This document shows, one piece after another, positions 23,747 to 33,769 of a stretch of DNA of 64,000 nt (its first letter is position 1; every line of letters begins with the position of its first letter). The notes under the pieces were generated by a model. The model did no database searches. It was given only the letters and a program-made list of their open reading frames with translations, and was not told where the DNA came from. The stretch is from the NCBI GenBank assembly GCA_902706235.1, contig CACSJR010000005.1, forward strand, positions 1-64,000, in the 5' to 3' direction. The stretch is from Citrobacter sp. 18056. Lineage in GTDB: Bacteria > Pseudomonadota > Gammaproteobacteria > Enterobacterales > Enterobacteriaceae. Made by a program: the position numbers and the translations under genes.

Positions 23747-24178
23747 ATGAAAGAGAGTGAAGATAATAATGTCTATTTGACTTTGGACGACAGAAACAGC
23801 GACGCCGTCATTCTGAAGCATAATCTTCAGGCGCTAAAAAATGAAAAGAATGCGGTGATTGAAGAGACAGCCAAAGCGCTGGTGTCGATTCCCGCAGCGC
23901 TGGTCCGTATGAAGTGGCAGTACCGCCGGGAGATTTACGCCTTCCAGGTGAAAGAAGAGATCTACGGCGCGGCGCTGGCCGAGATAATGACCCGAAATCC
24001 GCAGCTAAAAGAGAAGATCCTCGCGCATGTTGAAGCGAGCTATCAGCATATTTTGGCCCGCGAAACCGCCACCTTGCGCCTGACGCGCAAACTCGCTGAC
24101 GGTAATTGCCGCACCGCCAGCGTTAATATTGTGGCACCGGAAGAAAACCTCCCGTCGCCAGTCGCTAAAAAAGCCTGA
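23747..24178 (+). CDS. Unrecognised 143-residue helical protein
   Basis: I do not recognise this protein. It is rich in Lys, Glu and Ala and probably all-helical (LKHNLQALKNEKNAVIEETA, KWQYRREIYAFQVKEEIYG, LKEKILAHVEASYQHIL), with a disordered C-terminus ending SPVAKKA. It follows the previous gene after two bases and ends next to the stop of a convergent small gene on the other strand. With its neighbours it forms a four-gene cluster that is absent from the E. coli order. Confidence 0.55.
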   Translation: MKESEDNNVYLTLDDRNSDAVILKHNLQALKNEKNAVIEETAKALVSIPAALVRMKWQYRREIYAFQVKEEIYGAALAEIMTRNPQLKEKILAHVEASYQHILARETATLRLTRKLADGNCRTASVNIVAPEENLPSPVAKKA

Positions 24179-24391
24179 TTACACCAGCCTGAAGATGGAA
24201 ATCGCCGTCTTCAGCTCGCCGGTTTGTCGCTGTTGCTGCTGCGCCACCTGCATGGTCATTCCGGCCTGCTCCACCTGACGCGATCCCCGTTGCGTGCTTT
24301 CCACCGAGGCGGCAATTAGCTGACGAATGGCGGTGAGAAAAATGAGGTGGCGAGAAGAGGAAGCTGTGCTGAGTAAAGTCGCCAGGGTCAT
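24179..24391 (-). CDS. Unrecognised 70-residue protein
   Basis: I do not recognise this small protein (starts MTLATLLSTASSSRHLIFL, later QVEQAGMTMQVAQQQQRQTG). It has one weakly hydrophobic helix and a Gln-rich region and ends ISIFRLV. GGGAG lies seven bases before the chosen ATG, better than the upstream ATG at 24436. Its stop abuts the stop of the convergent gene. It may belong to the same cluster. Confidence 0.45.
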   Translation of the reverse strand: MTLATLLSTASSSRHLIFLTAIRQLIAASVESTQRGSRQVEQAGMTMQVAQQQQRQTGELKTAISIFRLV

Positions 24392-24576
24392 ACTGGACTC
24401 CCATGCTATACAGGGGATGTTATGCCCCGTTTTCACGGTGCTTTTTTATGATGTTCCTGAATAAGCGTAGAGAGGTTTGTCGCGCCTGCCAGTGACGACC
24501 AACAAAAATGCGGGCGGCTTTCAGATGAGAAAAAACACGATACATCAGCGAGTTAACAATTTTACTTAAGGTATAA

Positions 24577-24599
24577 AAAAACCGGCGCGAGGCCGGTTC
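24577..24599 (-). terminator. Terminator of exbBD
   Basis: On the minus strand ACCGGC...GCCGGT is followed by a run of seven T. It lies just after the exbD stop. Confidence 0.85.
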
Positions 24600-24617
24600 T
24601 TTCATTAATGGTGCCGC

Positions 24618-25046
24618 TTATTTTTTCGCGGCGGCGTGTTCTTCACCGACCAGGCCAATTTTCAGATATCCCGCCTGATGCAGAGTATCCATCACCTTCA
24701 TCATCGTCTCGTAGTTTACGGTTTTATCCGCACGGAAGAAGATGGTGGTGTCTTTCTTGCCTTCGGTCAGCGTGTTAATCGCATTCACCATGGTGTCGTC
24801 GGTTACCGGATCGTTGCCGAGGAACATAGTGTTATCCGCTTTCACCGACAGATACACCGGCTTTTCCGGACGCGGCTGCGGCTGGCTGGAGGACGCCGGC
24901 AGGTTCACTTTCACATCAACGGTCGCCAGCGGAGCCGCCACCATGAAGATGATCAGCAGTACCAACATGACATCGATAAACGGCGTCACGTTGATTTCAT
25001 GCATTTCGCCGTTATCGTCCAGATTTTCGTTTAGACGCATTGCCAT
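24618..25046 (-). CDS. exbD: TonB energising protein ExbD
   Basis: A 142-residue inner-membrane protein, the usual ExbD length. One membrane helix (about 23-43) carries the essential Asp25 (TPFIDVMLVLLIIF). The rest is the periplasmic domain. With ExbB it uses the proton gradient to power TonB, and so iron-siderophore and vitamin B12 uptake. It follows exbB after six bases, and a terminator follows it. Confidence 0.97.
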   Translation of the reverse strand: MAMRLNENLDDNGEMHEINVTPFIDVMLVLLIIFMVAAPLATVDVKVNLPASSSQPQPRPEKPVYLSVKADNTMFLGNDPVTDDTMVNAINTLTEGKKDTTIFFRADKTVNYETMMKVMDTLHQAGYLKIGLVGEEHAAAKK

Positions 25047-25052
25047 TGGCTA

Positions 25053-25784
25053 TCACCCTACCCGTAATTTCTGGGCGGTACGCACCGGCTGAGCGCCGCT
25101 GTTGTTCAGGTCAAGGTCACGGCTTTGCAGCAGCAGAACCTGCGCTGCCACATCACCGAGCAGCGCTTTGTGGCTGCCAATCATGCGAGCGAAAATGTTG
25201 TAGATAACCACGGCAGGGATGGCGGCGAACAGGCCAATGGCGGTCGCCAACAGCGCTTCTGCGATACCCGGCGCGACAACGGCCAGGTTAGTGGTCTGGG
25301 TCTGGGCGATACCGATGAAGCTGTTCATGATGCCCCATACGGTGCCGAACAGACCGATAAACGGTGAAATCGCACCGATTGTTGCCAGATAACCGTTACC
25401 ACGGCCCATATGACGACCGGCGGCAGCGACGCGGCGCTCCAGACGGAAACCGGTACGTTCTTTAATACCTTCGTTGTCTTCGGCACCTTCAGAAAGTTCC
25501 AGTTCGTTCTGCGCTTCGTTCAGCAACTGAAGGCTGAGGCTTTTCGCCGGGAATGCGGTGGCAATTTCGCTGGCCTGATTCAAAGAGCGGGCTTCGCCCA
25601 GCTGCTGCTGCTCACGCTTGAGGCGGCGTTTTTGCGACAGCAGTTCGGTACTTTTGCTGAAGAAAATTGCCCAGGTGACAACCGATGCCAGAATCAGGCC
25701 GATCATGACCACCTTAACTACGATGTCGGCATGATGATACATACCCCAAACGGAGAGATCCGCCTGCATCAAATTATTACCCAC
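25053..25784 (-). CDS. exbB: TonB energising protein ExbB
   Basis: A 243-residue MotA/TolQ/ExbB proton-channel protein with three membrane helices (about 17-40, 130-155, 175-198). It carries the conserved IGAISPFIGLFGTVWGIM and APGIAEALLATAIGL segments. It forms the pentameric scaffold around ExbD. Start MGNNLMQ matches E. coli. The upstream region holds a Fur-type site, so iron repression is expected. Confidence 0.97.
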   Translation of the reverse strand: MGNNLMQADLSVWGMYHHADIVVKVVMIGLILASVVTWAIFFSKSTELLSQKRRLKREQQQLGEARSLNQASEIATAFPAKSLSLQLLNEAQNELELSEGAEDNEGIKERTGFRLERRVAAAGRHMGRGNGYLATIGAISPFIGLFGTVWGIMNSFIGIAQTQTTNLAVVAPGIAEALLATAIGLFAAIPAVVIYNIFARMIGSHKALLGDVAAQVLLLQSRDLDLNNSGAQPVRTAQKLRVG

Positions 25785-25845
25785 TCTGTATCTCCAGGAT
25801 CTAAATCACAAAATCTGAGCGTAATAATATCAAAACGTCGTCGAA

Positions 25846-25868
25846 TTGATAGTCGTTCTCATTACTAT
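25846..25868 (-). promoter_or_regulatory. Probable Fur box of exbBD
   Basis: TTGATAGTCGTTCTCATTAC resembles the Fur consensus (GATAATGATAATCATTATC) with several mismatches. It lies about 65 bases upstream of exbB. Iron control of exbBD by Fur is known in E. coli. Confidence 0.6.
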
Positions 25869-26000
25869 TTACATATTGACGCAATCATCACTAACTTTCA
25901 TTGCGCTCACGCAGTAAAAAAGGTGCTTTGCCATATTCTGGCAAAATTTTCTGCTTAATCTGTTCGCACAAGGTACAACCCGAAACAATCATGTTAGTTT

Positions 26001-26016
26001 AGACGTCCAGACGTAT
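26001..26016 (+). promoter_or_regulatory. MetJ operator (two met boxes) of metC
   Basis: AGACGTCC and AGACGTAT stand in tandem, each close to the met box AGACGTCT. They lie 20 bases before the metC start. MetJ with S-adenosylmethionine represses metC in E. coli. Confidence 0.85.
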
Positions 26017-26035
26017 AAAAACAGGTAACAAAAAC

Positions 26036-27223
26036 ATGTCCAAAGAACAACTTGATACCGTGCTGGTGAATGCTGGCCGCAGTAAAAAATACACCCAGGG
26101 TTCGGTGAACAGCGTAATTCAGCGCGCGTCATCCCTCGTTTTCGAGACCGTTGAAGCCAAGAAACAGGCCACCCGCAACCGCGCCAAAGGCGAGCTGTTT
26201 TATGGTCGTCGTGGCACCCTGACCCACTTCTCTTTGCAGGAAGCGATGTGCGAACTGGAAGGCGGCGCTGGCTGTGCTCTGTTCCCGTGCGGCGCGGCTG
26301 CAGTGGCCAACACGATTCTGGCGTTTGTCGAACAGGGCGATCACGTGCTGATGACCAACAGCGCCTACGAACCGAGCCAGGATTTCTGCACCAAAATCCT
26401 CGCCAAACTCGGCGTCACCACCGGCTGGTTCGACCCGCTTATTGGCGCCGGTATTGCCGACCTGATTCAGCCCAACACCAAAGTGGTGTTCCTGGAATCC
26501 CCGGGCTCCATCACCATGGAAGTGCATGACGTTCCGGCCATTGTCAGCGCCGTACGCAGCAAAGCGCCTGACGCCATCATCATGATCGATAACACCTGGG
26601 CTGCGGGCGTACTGTTTAAAGCACTCGAATTTGATATCGATATTTCGATTCAGGCCGCCACCAAATACCTGATGGGCCATTCCGATGGCATGATTGGCAC
26701 CGCCGTTTCCAATGCTCGCTGCTGGGATCAGCTACGCGAAAACGCCTATCTGATGGGGCAAATGGTGGATGCCGATACCGCGTATATGACCAGCCGTGGC
26801 TTGCGTACGCTCGGTGTGCGTCTGCGTCAGCATCACGAAAGCAGCCTGAAAATTGCCGAATGGCTGGCTGAGCATCCGCAGGTTGAACGCGTCAATCACC
26901 CGGCGCTACCGGGCAGTAAAGGTCATGAGTTCTGGAAACGAGACTTTACGGGCAGCAGCGGCCTGTTCTCCTTCGTGCTCAAAAAGCGCCTGAACGATAG
27001 CGAGCTGGCGGCGTATTTCGATAACTTTACGCTGTTCAGCATGGCCTATTCCTGGGGCGGCTTCGAGTCACTTATTCTGCCGACGCAGCCAGAGCAGCTG
27101 GCGGACATTCGCCCCAACGGCAAGCCAGACTTCAGCGGCACGCTGATTCGTTTGCACATTGGTTTAGAGAATGTTGACGATCTTCTTGTGGATTTATCGG
27201 CCGGTTTCGAGCGCATCGCGTAA
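26036..27223 (+). CDS. metC: Cystathionine beta-lyase MetC
   Basis: A 395-residue PLP enzyme (E. coli 395) that cleaves cystathionine to homocysteine, pyruvate and ammonia in methionine synthesis. Visible are the cofactor Tyr/Arg region [14 protein letters not shown], the phosphate-binding CGAAAVANT and the Schiff-base Lys in [12 protein letters not shown] (about 210). The C-terminal substrate-binding Arg lies in [13 protein letters not shown] MetJ operator precedes it. It is divergent from exbBD, as in E. coli. Confidence 0.97.
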   Translation: MSKEQLDTVLVNAGRSKKYTQGSVNSVIQRASSLVFETVEAKKQATRNRAKGELFYGRRGTLTHFSLQEAMCELEGGAGCALFPCGAAAVANTILAFVEQGDHVLMTNSAYEPSQDFCTKILAKLGVTTGWFDPLIGAGIADLIQPNTKVVFLESPGSITMEVHDVPAIVSAVRSKAPDAIIMIDNTWAAGVLFKALEFDIDISIQAATKYLMGHSDGMIGTAVSNARCWDQLRENAYLMGQMVDADTAYMTSRGLRTLGVRLRQHHESSLKIAEWLAEHPQVERVNHPALPGSKGHEFWKRDFTGSSGLFSFVLKKRLNDSELAAYFDNFTLFSMAYSWGGFESLILPTQPEQLADIRPNGKPDFSGTLIRLHIGLENVDDLLVDLSAGFERIA

Positions 27224-27356
27224 AGTGGCAACCTGATGGACACAATTTCAGACAGTCCCTGCAAAAACTGCCGGAATTGTTGCGCCTGGGATCAAGGCAT
27301 CCCGGGCAATTCAGGAGTACAATACACTCAGAAAATGTCAGTCCACAGGAAAGTCC

Positions 27357-28016
27357 ATGGTTGTTATCCAGGAGATTGCCGCCGCACTCTGGCAGCATGA
27401 TTTTGCCGCGCTGGCGGATCCCCACGTTGTGGGTGTTGTTTATCTGGTGATGTTCGCCACACTGTTTTTAGAAAACGGCCTGCTGCCCGCGTCTTTCTTG
27501 CCGGGAGATAGCCTGTTGCTGCTCGCCGGTGCGCTGATCGCCAAAGGCGTGATGGATTTTGTGCCGACCCTCGCCATTCTGACCGCCGCCGCCAGTCTCG
27601 GCTGCTGGCTGAGCTACATTCAGGGCCGTTGGTTAGGCAACACTAAAGTGGTGAAAGGCTGGCTGGCGCAGCTGCCGGACAAATATCACGACCGCGCAAC
27701 CTGCATGTTTGACCGCCACGGGCTGCTGGCGCTGCTTGCCGGGCGTTTCCTGGCATTCGTTCGAACCCTGCTGCCAACGATGGCAGGCATTTCCGGTTTG
27801 TCTAACCGCCGCTTCCAGATTTTCAACTGGCTGAGCGCCGTGCTGTGGGTCGGTGTGGTGACGGGCTTCGGCTATGCGCTGAGCATGATCCCATTCGTTA
27901 AACGCCACGAAGATCAGGTGATGACATTCCTGATGATCCTGCCTATTTTCCTGCTGATTGTGGGTTTACTGGGCACGGTGATTGTGGTGATTAAGAAGAA
28001 GTATTGTAGCGCCTGA
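27357..28016 (+). CDS. yghB: DedA-family membrane protein YghB
   Basis: A 219-residue protein with the DedA/SNARE-associated domain. It shows [20 protein letters not shown], the conserved Gly-Arg-Phe motif [17 protein letters not shown], and about four to five membrane helices. In E. coli YghB and YqjA act redundantly in membrane homeostasis, cell division and drug tolerance, probably as lipid or proton-coupled transporters. AGGAAAG precedes the ATG. Position after metC agrees with E. coli. Confidence 0.95.
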   Translation: MVVIQEIAAALWQHDFAALADPHVVGVVYLVMFATLFLENGLLPASFLPGDSLLLLAGALIAKGVMDFVPTLAILTAAASLGCWLSYIQGRWLGNTKVVKGWLAQLPDKYHDRATCMFDRHGLLALLAGRFLAFVRTLLPTMAGISGLSNRRFQIFNWLSAVLWVGVVTGFGYALSMIPFVKRHEDQVMTFLMILPIFLLIVGLLGTVIVVIKKKYCSA

Positions 28017-28023
28017 TTTCTCC

Positions 28024-28056
28024 CCTGACCCTCTATCCAAAGGGACGAGGGTCAGG
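28024..28056. terminator. Hairpin between yghB and yqhC
   Basis: CCTGACCCTC pairs with GAGGGTCAGG between two convergent genes. It resembles the hairpin at 22691-22720 and probably acts on both transcripts. No long T-run is seen. Confidence 0.55.
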
Positions 28057-28067
28057 GAGAAGACAAA

Positions 28068-28967
28068 CTACATCCCCTGCATCCCCCGAATACGCGCTGC
28101 ATCTTCGCCCGGCGTGATCCCGAAGTAACGCTTAAACTCACGACTGAACTGCGAAGGACTTTCGTATCCCACCTTTATTGCCGCCGTGCTGGCCTTCAGG
28201 CCCTCATGCACCATCATCATTCGCGCTTTGTGCAGCCGATAGGATTTCAGATATTGCAGCGGCGAGGTGCTGGTTACTGACTTAAAGTTGTGATGAAACG
28301 CCGAAACGCTCATGTTGGCTTCCGCTGCCAACTGGTCAACGCTAAGATTTTCGGTGTACTGGCTCTCAATCCGTTTCAGCACCCGGCTAATCAGGCTGAA
28401 ATGCGTCTGGCGGCTGACGAGCGCCAGCAGCGCACCGCCGCGTGGCCCCATCAGCACGTGATACAGCATTTCACGGATGATTTGCTTGCCGAGAATACGC
28501 GCATCCATCGGGTGCTCCATCACGTCGAGCAGACGCTCAGCGGCACAGAGGATTTCATCGGATAGCGTGGCGGAGTTAATCCCGCTGGCGGCCATCGAAG
28601 GCTGAAACAGTTCGTCCTCACCGATGTCCATCAGCAGCTCTTGCAATTGCAGAATATCGACATTCAGACGCAGGCCCGCCAGCGGCACTTCTGGCGTGGC
28701 GAAGGTTTCGCATTCAAACGGCAACGGCACCGTCAACAGCAGGTATTCCGTGGCGTCATAGCGGAAAACGCGCTCGTTAATGTGGCCTATCTTATGGCCG
28801 GAAAAGAGGAATACGATGCCCGGCTGGTACATTACCGGCGTGCGGGTCCCCGGCTGCGTGCCGTACAACAGGCGAATATCCGGCAACAGTTGAATGAGTT
28901 TTTCTTCATTATTTTTCAGCTGCTTAATTTTCTCCGTCAGCAGCAGACAGGTCTCTTCACGGTTCAT
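28068..28967 (-). CDS. yqhC: AraC-family activator YqhC
   Basis: A 299-residue regulator with an N-terminal AraC-type sensor ([34 protein letters not shown]) and two C-terminal helix-turn-helix motifs ([37 protein letters not shown]). E. coli YqhC senses aldehydes such as furfural and glyoxal and activates yqhD-dkgA. It is divergent from yqhD with 194 bases between. I chose ATG 28967 (MNREET) because it aligns with the conserved start of homologues. An in-frame ATG at 29141 would add 58 unrelated residues. Confidence 0.93.
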   Translation of the reverse strand: MNREETCLLLTEKIKQLKNNEEKLIQLLPDIRLLYGTQPGTRTPVMYQPGIVFLFSGHKIGHINERVFRYDATEYLLLTVPLPFECETFATPEVPLAGLRLNVDILQLQELLMDIGEDELFQPSMAASGINSATLSDEILCAAERLLDVMEHPMDARILGKQIIREMLYHVLMGPRGGALLALVSRQTHFSLISRVLKRIESQYTENLSVDQLAAEANMSVSAFHHNFKSVTSTSPLQYLKSYRLHKARMMMVHEGLKASTAAIKVGYESPSQFSREFKRYFGITPGEDAARIRGMQGM

Positions 28968-29161
28968 TTTTAGCGATATCCGGGACGTATTTCGATGGAT
29001 GTATTGTGGATAATAATATTCATATTCTCCAGCCCACAGGAGAAATGGGCAATACATAGGCAGGAATGTGCATTGAGACAAACAGCCCACAGGACCACAA
29101 TACACTCCATCAGGTAGCCCTGTCGCTACCGTCTTTTTCACCCGTTATGAAGGGAAAACCT

Positions 29162-30325
29162 ATGTTTAATTTCAATCTGCACACGCCTACTCGCATTTTA
29201 TTTGGTAAAGGTGCTATCACAGAACTGCGGGCGCAAATCCCGGCAGATGCGCGCGTCCTCGTCACGTACGGCGGCGGCAGTGTCAAAAAAACCGGCGTGC
29301 TGGACCAGGTCATGACGGCGCTGGACGGCCTCAACGTGCTGGAGTTCGGCGGCATCGAGCCAAACCCGTCTTATGAAACGCTGATGAACGCGGTGAAAAT
29401 TGCCCGTGAAGAAAAAATCACCTTCCTGCTGGCCGTGGGCGGCGGTTCCGTTCTCGACGGCACCAAATTCATTGCGGCCGCCGCGCAGTATGCTGACGGC
29501 GTTGACCCGTGGGAAATCCTGCAAACCGGCGGCAGCAAAATTGAAAGCGCTATCCCGATGGGCTCCGTGCTGACGCTGCCTGCGACCGGTTCTGAATCCA
29601 ACATGGGCGCGGTGATTTCTCGCAAAACCACCGGCGACAAACAGGCATTCATGAACCCGCACGTACAGCCGGTCTTCGCCATTCTTGATCCGGTTTACAC
29701 CTACACCCTGCCACCGCGTCAGGTCGCAAACGGCGTGGTCGATGCCTTCATTCACACCGTTGAGCAGTACGTGACCTACCCGGTTAACGCCAAAATTCAG
29801 GACCGTTTCGCCGAAGGTATTCTGCTGACGCTGGTTGAAGAAGGTCCAAAAGCGCTGAAAGAACCAGAAAACTACGACGTGCGTGCCAACGTGATGTGGG
29901 CGGCGACTCAGGCGCTGAACGGTCTGATTGGCGCTGGCGTGCCGCAGGATTGGGCGACGCATATGCTCGGCCATGAACTGACCGCAATGCACGGCCTGGA
30001 CCACGCCCAGACGCTGGCGGTTGTTCTGCCTGCTTTGTGGAATGAAAAACGCGACACCAAACGCGCCAAACTGCTGCAATACGCAGAACGCGTATGGAAC
30101 ATTACCGAAGGTTCTGAAGATGCCCGCATTGATGCCGCCATTGCCGCGACTCGCGAGTTCTTCGAAGCGATGGGTGTGCCGACGCGCCTGTCCGGCTACG
30201 GTCTGGACGGCAGCTCTATCCCTGCGCTGCTGAAAAAACTGGAAGAGCACGGCATGACGCAAATCGGTGAAAATCAGGATATTACTCTCGACGTGAGCCG
30301 TCGTATTTACGAAGCGGCACGCTAA
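29162..30325 (+). CDS. yqhD: NADPH-dependent aldehyde reductase YqhD
   Basis: A 387-residue iron-type alcohol dehydrogenase (E. coli YqhD 387). The cofactor motif GGGSVLDGTKF and the metal-binding Asp/His region (NGVVDAFIHTVEQY and GHELTAMHGLDHAQTL) are intact. It reduces short-chain aldehydes, including those from lipid peroxidation and glyoxals. I chose ATG 29162 (MFNFNLHTPT) by homology. The frame is open from 29066. YqhC lies divergently upstream, and dkgA follows after an ERIC element. Confidence 0.97.
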   Translation: MFNFNLHTPTRILFGKGAITELRAQIPADARVLVTYGGGSVKKTGVLDQVMTALDGLNVLEFGGIEPNPSYETLMNAVKIAREEKITFLLAVGGGSVLDGTKFIAAAAQYADGVDPWEILQTGGSKIESAIPMGSVLTLPATGSESNMGAVISRKTTGDKQAFMNPHVQPVFAILDPVYTYTLPPRQVANGVVDAFIHTVEQYVTYPVNAKIQDRFAEGILLTLVEEGPKALKEPENYDVRANVMWAATQALNGLIGAGVPQDWATHMLGHELTAMHGLDHAQTLAVVLPALWNEKRDTKRAKLLQYAERVWNITEGSEDARIDAAIAATREFFEAMGVPTRLSGYGLDGSSIPALLKKLEEHGMTQIGENQDITLDVSRRIYEAAR

Positions 30326-30423
30326 GGGTTTTTTCGCTCAACCTTTCGTTTTCTCGTATTTCGTCCAGACTTAATGCTACTACTTCACCGGAGCGCCCAC
30401 CGCGCTCTGGTGAATTTCATCTA

Positions 30424-30544
30424 GCCCTAAATAATTCGCATTGCAGGAAGACGGCAAGGGAGTGAATCCCCTGGAGCTTACTTGAGTAAGTGACTGGGGT
30501 GAGCGAGTGCAGCCAACGCCCCTGCAATGTGAAGTATGATGGGC
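30424..30544. repeat. ERIC element 2
   Basis: About 121 bases with the ERIC pattern: CGCATTGCAGG, GAATCCCCTGGAGCTTACT, GAGTAAGTGACTGGGGTGAG, GCAGCCAACGCCCCTGCAAT and AAGTATGATGGGC. The ends pair. It lies between yqhD and dkgA and reaches to 16 bases before the dkgA start, so a yqhD-dkgA transcript would carry it as a large hairpin. Confidence 0.95.
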
Positions 30545-30559
30545 GTAAGGGAGGAATGC

Positions 30560-31387
30560 ATGACACATCCAACACTAATCAAGCTCAATGACGGCAACAT
30601 CATGCCGCAACTGGGTCTCGGCGTGTGGAAAGCAGGCAACGAGGAAGTGGTTACCGCCATTCATAAAGCACTGGAGGTCGGATATCGTTCTATCGATACC
30701 GCCGCCGCGTATAAAAATGAGGATGGCGTAGGCAAAGCATTAGCCAGCGCAGGTGTCGCGCGCGATGAGCTGTTCATTACCACCAAGCTGTGGAATGACG
30801 ATCAGAAACGTCCGGCAGAAGCACTCCAGGAAAGCCTCGATAAACTGCAGCTCGATTATGTCGATCTGTATCTAATGCACTGGCCGGTTCCGGCTATCGA
30901 TCATTACGTTGAAGCCTGGCGTGGGATGATTGAACTGCAAAAACAGGGCCTGGTGAAAAGCATCGGCGTGTGTAATTTCCAGGTGAGCCACCTGCAACGT
31001 CTGATAGATGAAACCGGCGTCTCGCCAGTCATTAACCAGATTGAACTTCATCCTCTGATGCAGCAGCGTCAGTTGCATTCCTGGAACGCGACGCACAAGA
31101 TCCAGACCGAGTCGTGGAGCCCACTGGCGCAGGGCGGCGAAGGGGTTTTCGATCAAACCATTATTCGCCATCTGGCTGAGAAATACGGCAAGACACCGGC
31201 GCAAATTGTGCTTCGCTGGCATCTGGATAGCGGACTGGTGGTTATCCCGAAATCCGTTACGCCTGCACGTATTGCGGAAAACTTCGACGTATGGGATTTC
31301 CGTCTGGATAAAGACGAACTGGGTGAGATTGCGAAGCTGGACCAGGGGAAACGGCTCGGGCCGGACCCGGATCAGTTCGGCGGTTAA
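30560..31387 (+). CDS. dkgA: 2,5-diketo-D-gluconate/methylglyoxal reductase DkgA
   Basis: A 275-residue aldo-keto reductase, nearly collinear with E. coli DkgA (YqhE). The catalytic tetrad residues lie in SIDTAAAYKNE (Asp, Tyr), TTKLWND (Lys) and LMHWPVP (His). The NADPH-binding IPKSVTPARIAENF is present. It reduces 2,5-diketogluconate, beta-keto esters and methylglyoxal. GGGAGG precedes ATG 30560, immediately after the ERIC element. In E. coli it is co-activated with yqhD by YqhC. Confidence 0.96.
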   Translation: MTHPTLIKLNDGNIMPQLGLGVWKAGNEEVVTAIHKALEVGYRSIDTAAAYKNEDGVGKALASAGVARDELFITTKLWNDDQKRPAEALQESLDKLQLDYVDLYLMHWPVPAIDHYVEAWRGMIELQKQGLVKSIGVCNFQVSHLQRLIDETGVSPVINQIELHPLMQQRQLHSWNATHKIQTESWSPLAQGGEGVFDQTIIRHLAEKYGKTPAQIVLRWHLDSGLVVIPKSVTPARIAENFDVWDFRLDKDELGEIAKLDQGKRLGPDPDQFGG

Positions 31388-31413
31388 TCGCGGTCAGTAA
31401 AAAGCCCTGAAGT

Positions 31414-31487
31414 GCCCGGCGGCGCTGCGCTTGCCGGGCCTAAATTTCAGCCTGTTGTAGGCCCGATAAGCGCAAGCGCCATCGGGC
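31414..31487. repeat. REP pair (BIME) between dkgA and ygiQ
   Basis: Two REP-type palindromes, GCCCGGCGGCGC/TTGCCGGGC (31414-31439) and GCCCGATAAGCGC/GCCATCGGGC (31461-31487), flank TGTTGTAG. The second is followed by TTCTTTTT and can serve as the dkgA terminator. The genes on both sides are convergent. Confidence 0.85.
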
Positions 31488-31493
31488 TTCTTT

Positions 31494-33671
31494 TTATGGT
31501 TTCACCGCACGTTTGGTGGCGGGTTTTGGCTTACGTGCGCCAGGATTACGCTGCTGGGCAATCGCCGTGTGCTTGGTCAACGCCGGACGCGTGTGACGAT
31601 TCTGTCGACGCGCTTCCCGCATTTCTTCGAGTGTCGGTGATGGCACCAGACATTCACGGCGTCCGCCGATTAAATGCTTTTTACCCATCGCTTCCAGCGC
31701 CTGACGAATCATCGGCCAGTTCGCCGGATCGTGATAGCGCAGCAGCGCTTTGTGCAGACGACGCTGCTTGTCGCCCTTCGGCACCGCGATATCTTCGCTC
31801 TTATAACCAATCTTACCCAGCGGGTTTTTACCGGTGTAATACATGGTGGTCGAGTTGGCGAGCGGCGATGGATAGAAGTTCTGCACCTGATCGAGGCGGA
31901 AGCGGTTCTTCTTCAGCCACAGCGCCAGGTTAACCATATCTTCGTCAGTAGTGCCCGGGTGCGCAGAAATGAAGTAAGGGATCAGATATTGCTCTTTCCC
32001 GGCCTGTTTCGAATAGGTGTCAAACAGCTCTTTAAAGCGGTCATAACTTCCCATTCCCGGTTTCATCATCTTCGACAGCGGGCCTTCTTCCGTATGCTCT
32101 GGCGCAATCTTCAGATAACCGCCGACGTGATGGGTTGCCAGCTCTTTGATATAGCGCGGATCTTCTACCGCGATGTCATAGCGCACGCCGGAAGCGATGA
32201 GGATCTTTTTGACGCCGTCCAGTTCGCGGGCACGGCGATACAAATTGATCGTCGGCTCGTGGTTGGTGTCCATGTGCTTACAGATATCCGGATAAACACA
32301 GGAAAGGCGGCGACAGGTCTGCTCGGCGCGCGGTGATTTGCAGCGCAGCATGTACATGTTGGCGGTCGGGCCACCAAGATCGGAAATAATGCCGGTAAAA
32401 CCAGGCACGGTGTCGCGAATGGCTTCGATTTCGTTGATGATCGAATCTTCGGAACGGCTCTGAATAATGCGCCCTTCGTGCTCGGTTATCGAACAGAAGG
32501 AACAGCCACCAAAGCAGCCGCGCATGATGTTGATCGAGAAGCGAATCATCTCATAAGCCGGGATGCGGCTGTCACCGTACGCCGGATGCGGGATACGCTG
32601 GTACGGCAGTGCAAACACACTGTCCATCTCTTCGGTGGAAAGCGGGATAGCCGGCGGGTTCAGCCAGATGTAGCGATCGCCATGTTTTTGCATCAGCGCG
32701 CGGGCACAGCCCGGGTTGGTTTCATGATGCAGAATACGTGAGGCGTGCGCATACAGCACTTTGTCGCCTTTTACTTTCTCGTAAGAAGGCAGCAGCACGT
32801 AGGTTTTTTCCCATGGCTTTGGCTTCGGCGGCTGGACGGTAATGGCTTTGGCTTCTGCCTTTTTCGGTGCAACAGGTTTGTTGTCGGCACACGGTAAATC
32901 TTCACCGTAAGGATGCGGGATCGGATCGATTTTGCCCGGCGTGTCGAGGCGGGTGGAATCCACGCCGCTCCAGCCTGGCAGAGCTTCTTTCACCATGATC
33001 GCAGTGTTACGCACGTCACGAATATCGGACACCTGCTCGCCCATTGAGAGGCGATGTGCAACTTCCACCAGTGGTCGTTCACCGTTGCCGAAAATCAGCA
33101 TGTCAGCTTTGGAATCCACCAGCACTGAACGACGCACGGTATCAGACCAGTAATCGTAATGCGCGGAGCGACGCAAGCTCGCTTCGATCCCCCCAAGGAT
33201 AACCGGCACGTCTTTCCAGGCTTCTTTGCAGCGTTGGGTGTAAACCAGGGTGGCGCGATCCGGGCGTTTGCCCGAGACGTTATCTGGCGTATACGCATCG
33301 TCGTGACGCAGTTTACGGTCGGCGGTATAGCGGTTAATCATGGAGTCCATGTTGCCCGCGGTGACGCCAAAGAACAGATTCGGTTTGCCCAGACGCATGA
33401 AGTCGTCTTTGCTGTTCCAGTCTGGCTGGGAGATGATCCCCACGCGGAAGCCCTGAGCTTCCAGCATGCGTCCGCAGATGGCCATCCCGAAGCTCGGATG
33501 ATCGACGTACGCGTCTCCCGTCACCATGATGATGTCGCAGCTATCCCAGCCAAGTTGATCCATCTCTTCCCGAGACATCGGTAAAAATGGCGCGGGGCCA
33601 AAACAGGCCGCCCAATACTGCGGCCAGGAGAAGAGGGAGCGATCCGGTTGGATCAGGGAAATTGCGCTCAT
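31494..33671 (-). CDS. ygiQ: YgiQ radical SAM protein
   Basis: A 725-residue protein (E. coli about 739) of the YgiQ radical SAM family. An N-terminal domain ([33 protein letters not shown]) precedes the radical SAM core with the cluster motif CFGGCSFC. The C-terminal tail is basic and low-complexity. The function of the family is not established. The tail is slightly shorter than in E. coli, which is usual variation. It is transcribed alone on the minus strand. Confidence 0.95.
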   Translation of the reverse strand: MSAISLIQPDRSLFSWPQYWAACFGPAPFLPMSREEMDQLGWDSCDIIMVTGDAYVDHPSFGMAICGRMLEAQGFRVGIISQPDWNSKDDFMRLGKPNLFFGVTAGNMDSMINRYTADRKLRHDDAYTPDNVSGKRPDRATLVYTQRCKEAWKDVPVILGGIEASLRRSAHYDYWSDTVRRSVLVDSKADMLIFGNGERPLVEVAHRLSMGEQVSDIRDVRNTAIMVKEALPGWSGVDSTRLDTPGKIDPIPHPYGEDLPCADNKPVAPKKAEAKAITVQPPKPKPWEKTYVLLPSYEKVKGDKVLYAHASRILHHETNPGCARALMQKHGDRYIWLNPPAIPLSTEEMDSVFALPYQRIPHPAYGDSRIPAYEMIRFSINIMRGCFGGCSFCSITEHEGRIIQSRSEDSIINEIEAIRDTVPGFTGIISDLGGPTANMYMLRCKSPRAEQTCRRLSCVYPDICKHMDTNHEPTINLYRRARELDGVKKILIASGVRYDIAVEDPRYIKELATHHVGGYLKIAPEHTEEGPLSKMMKPGMGSYDRFKELFDTYSKQAGKEQYLIPYFISAHPGTTDEDMVNLALWLKKNRFRLDQVQNFYPSPLANSTTMYYTGKNPLGKIGYKSEDIAVPKGDKQRRLHKALLRYHDPANWPMIRQALEAMGKKHLIGGRRECLVPSPTLEEMREARRQNRHTRPALTKHTAIAQQRNPGARKPKPATKRAVKP

Positions 33672-33730
33672 AGTGCTTCCGGGTGGTTAAAAAGGGTGCA
33701 AAAGGCGGGGATTATACGCTGAATTGATGT

Positions 33731-33760
33731 AAAAAATGAAGGGGCATATGTCCCCCTTCA
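33731..33760 (-). terminator. Terminator of ftsP
   Basis: On the minus strand GAAGGGG and CCCCTTC pair around ACATATG-like loop bases and are followed by ATTTTTT. It lies just after the ftsP stop. Confidence 0.8.
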
Positions 33761-33769
33761 TCGTGTGGA

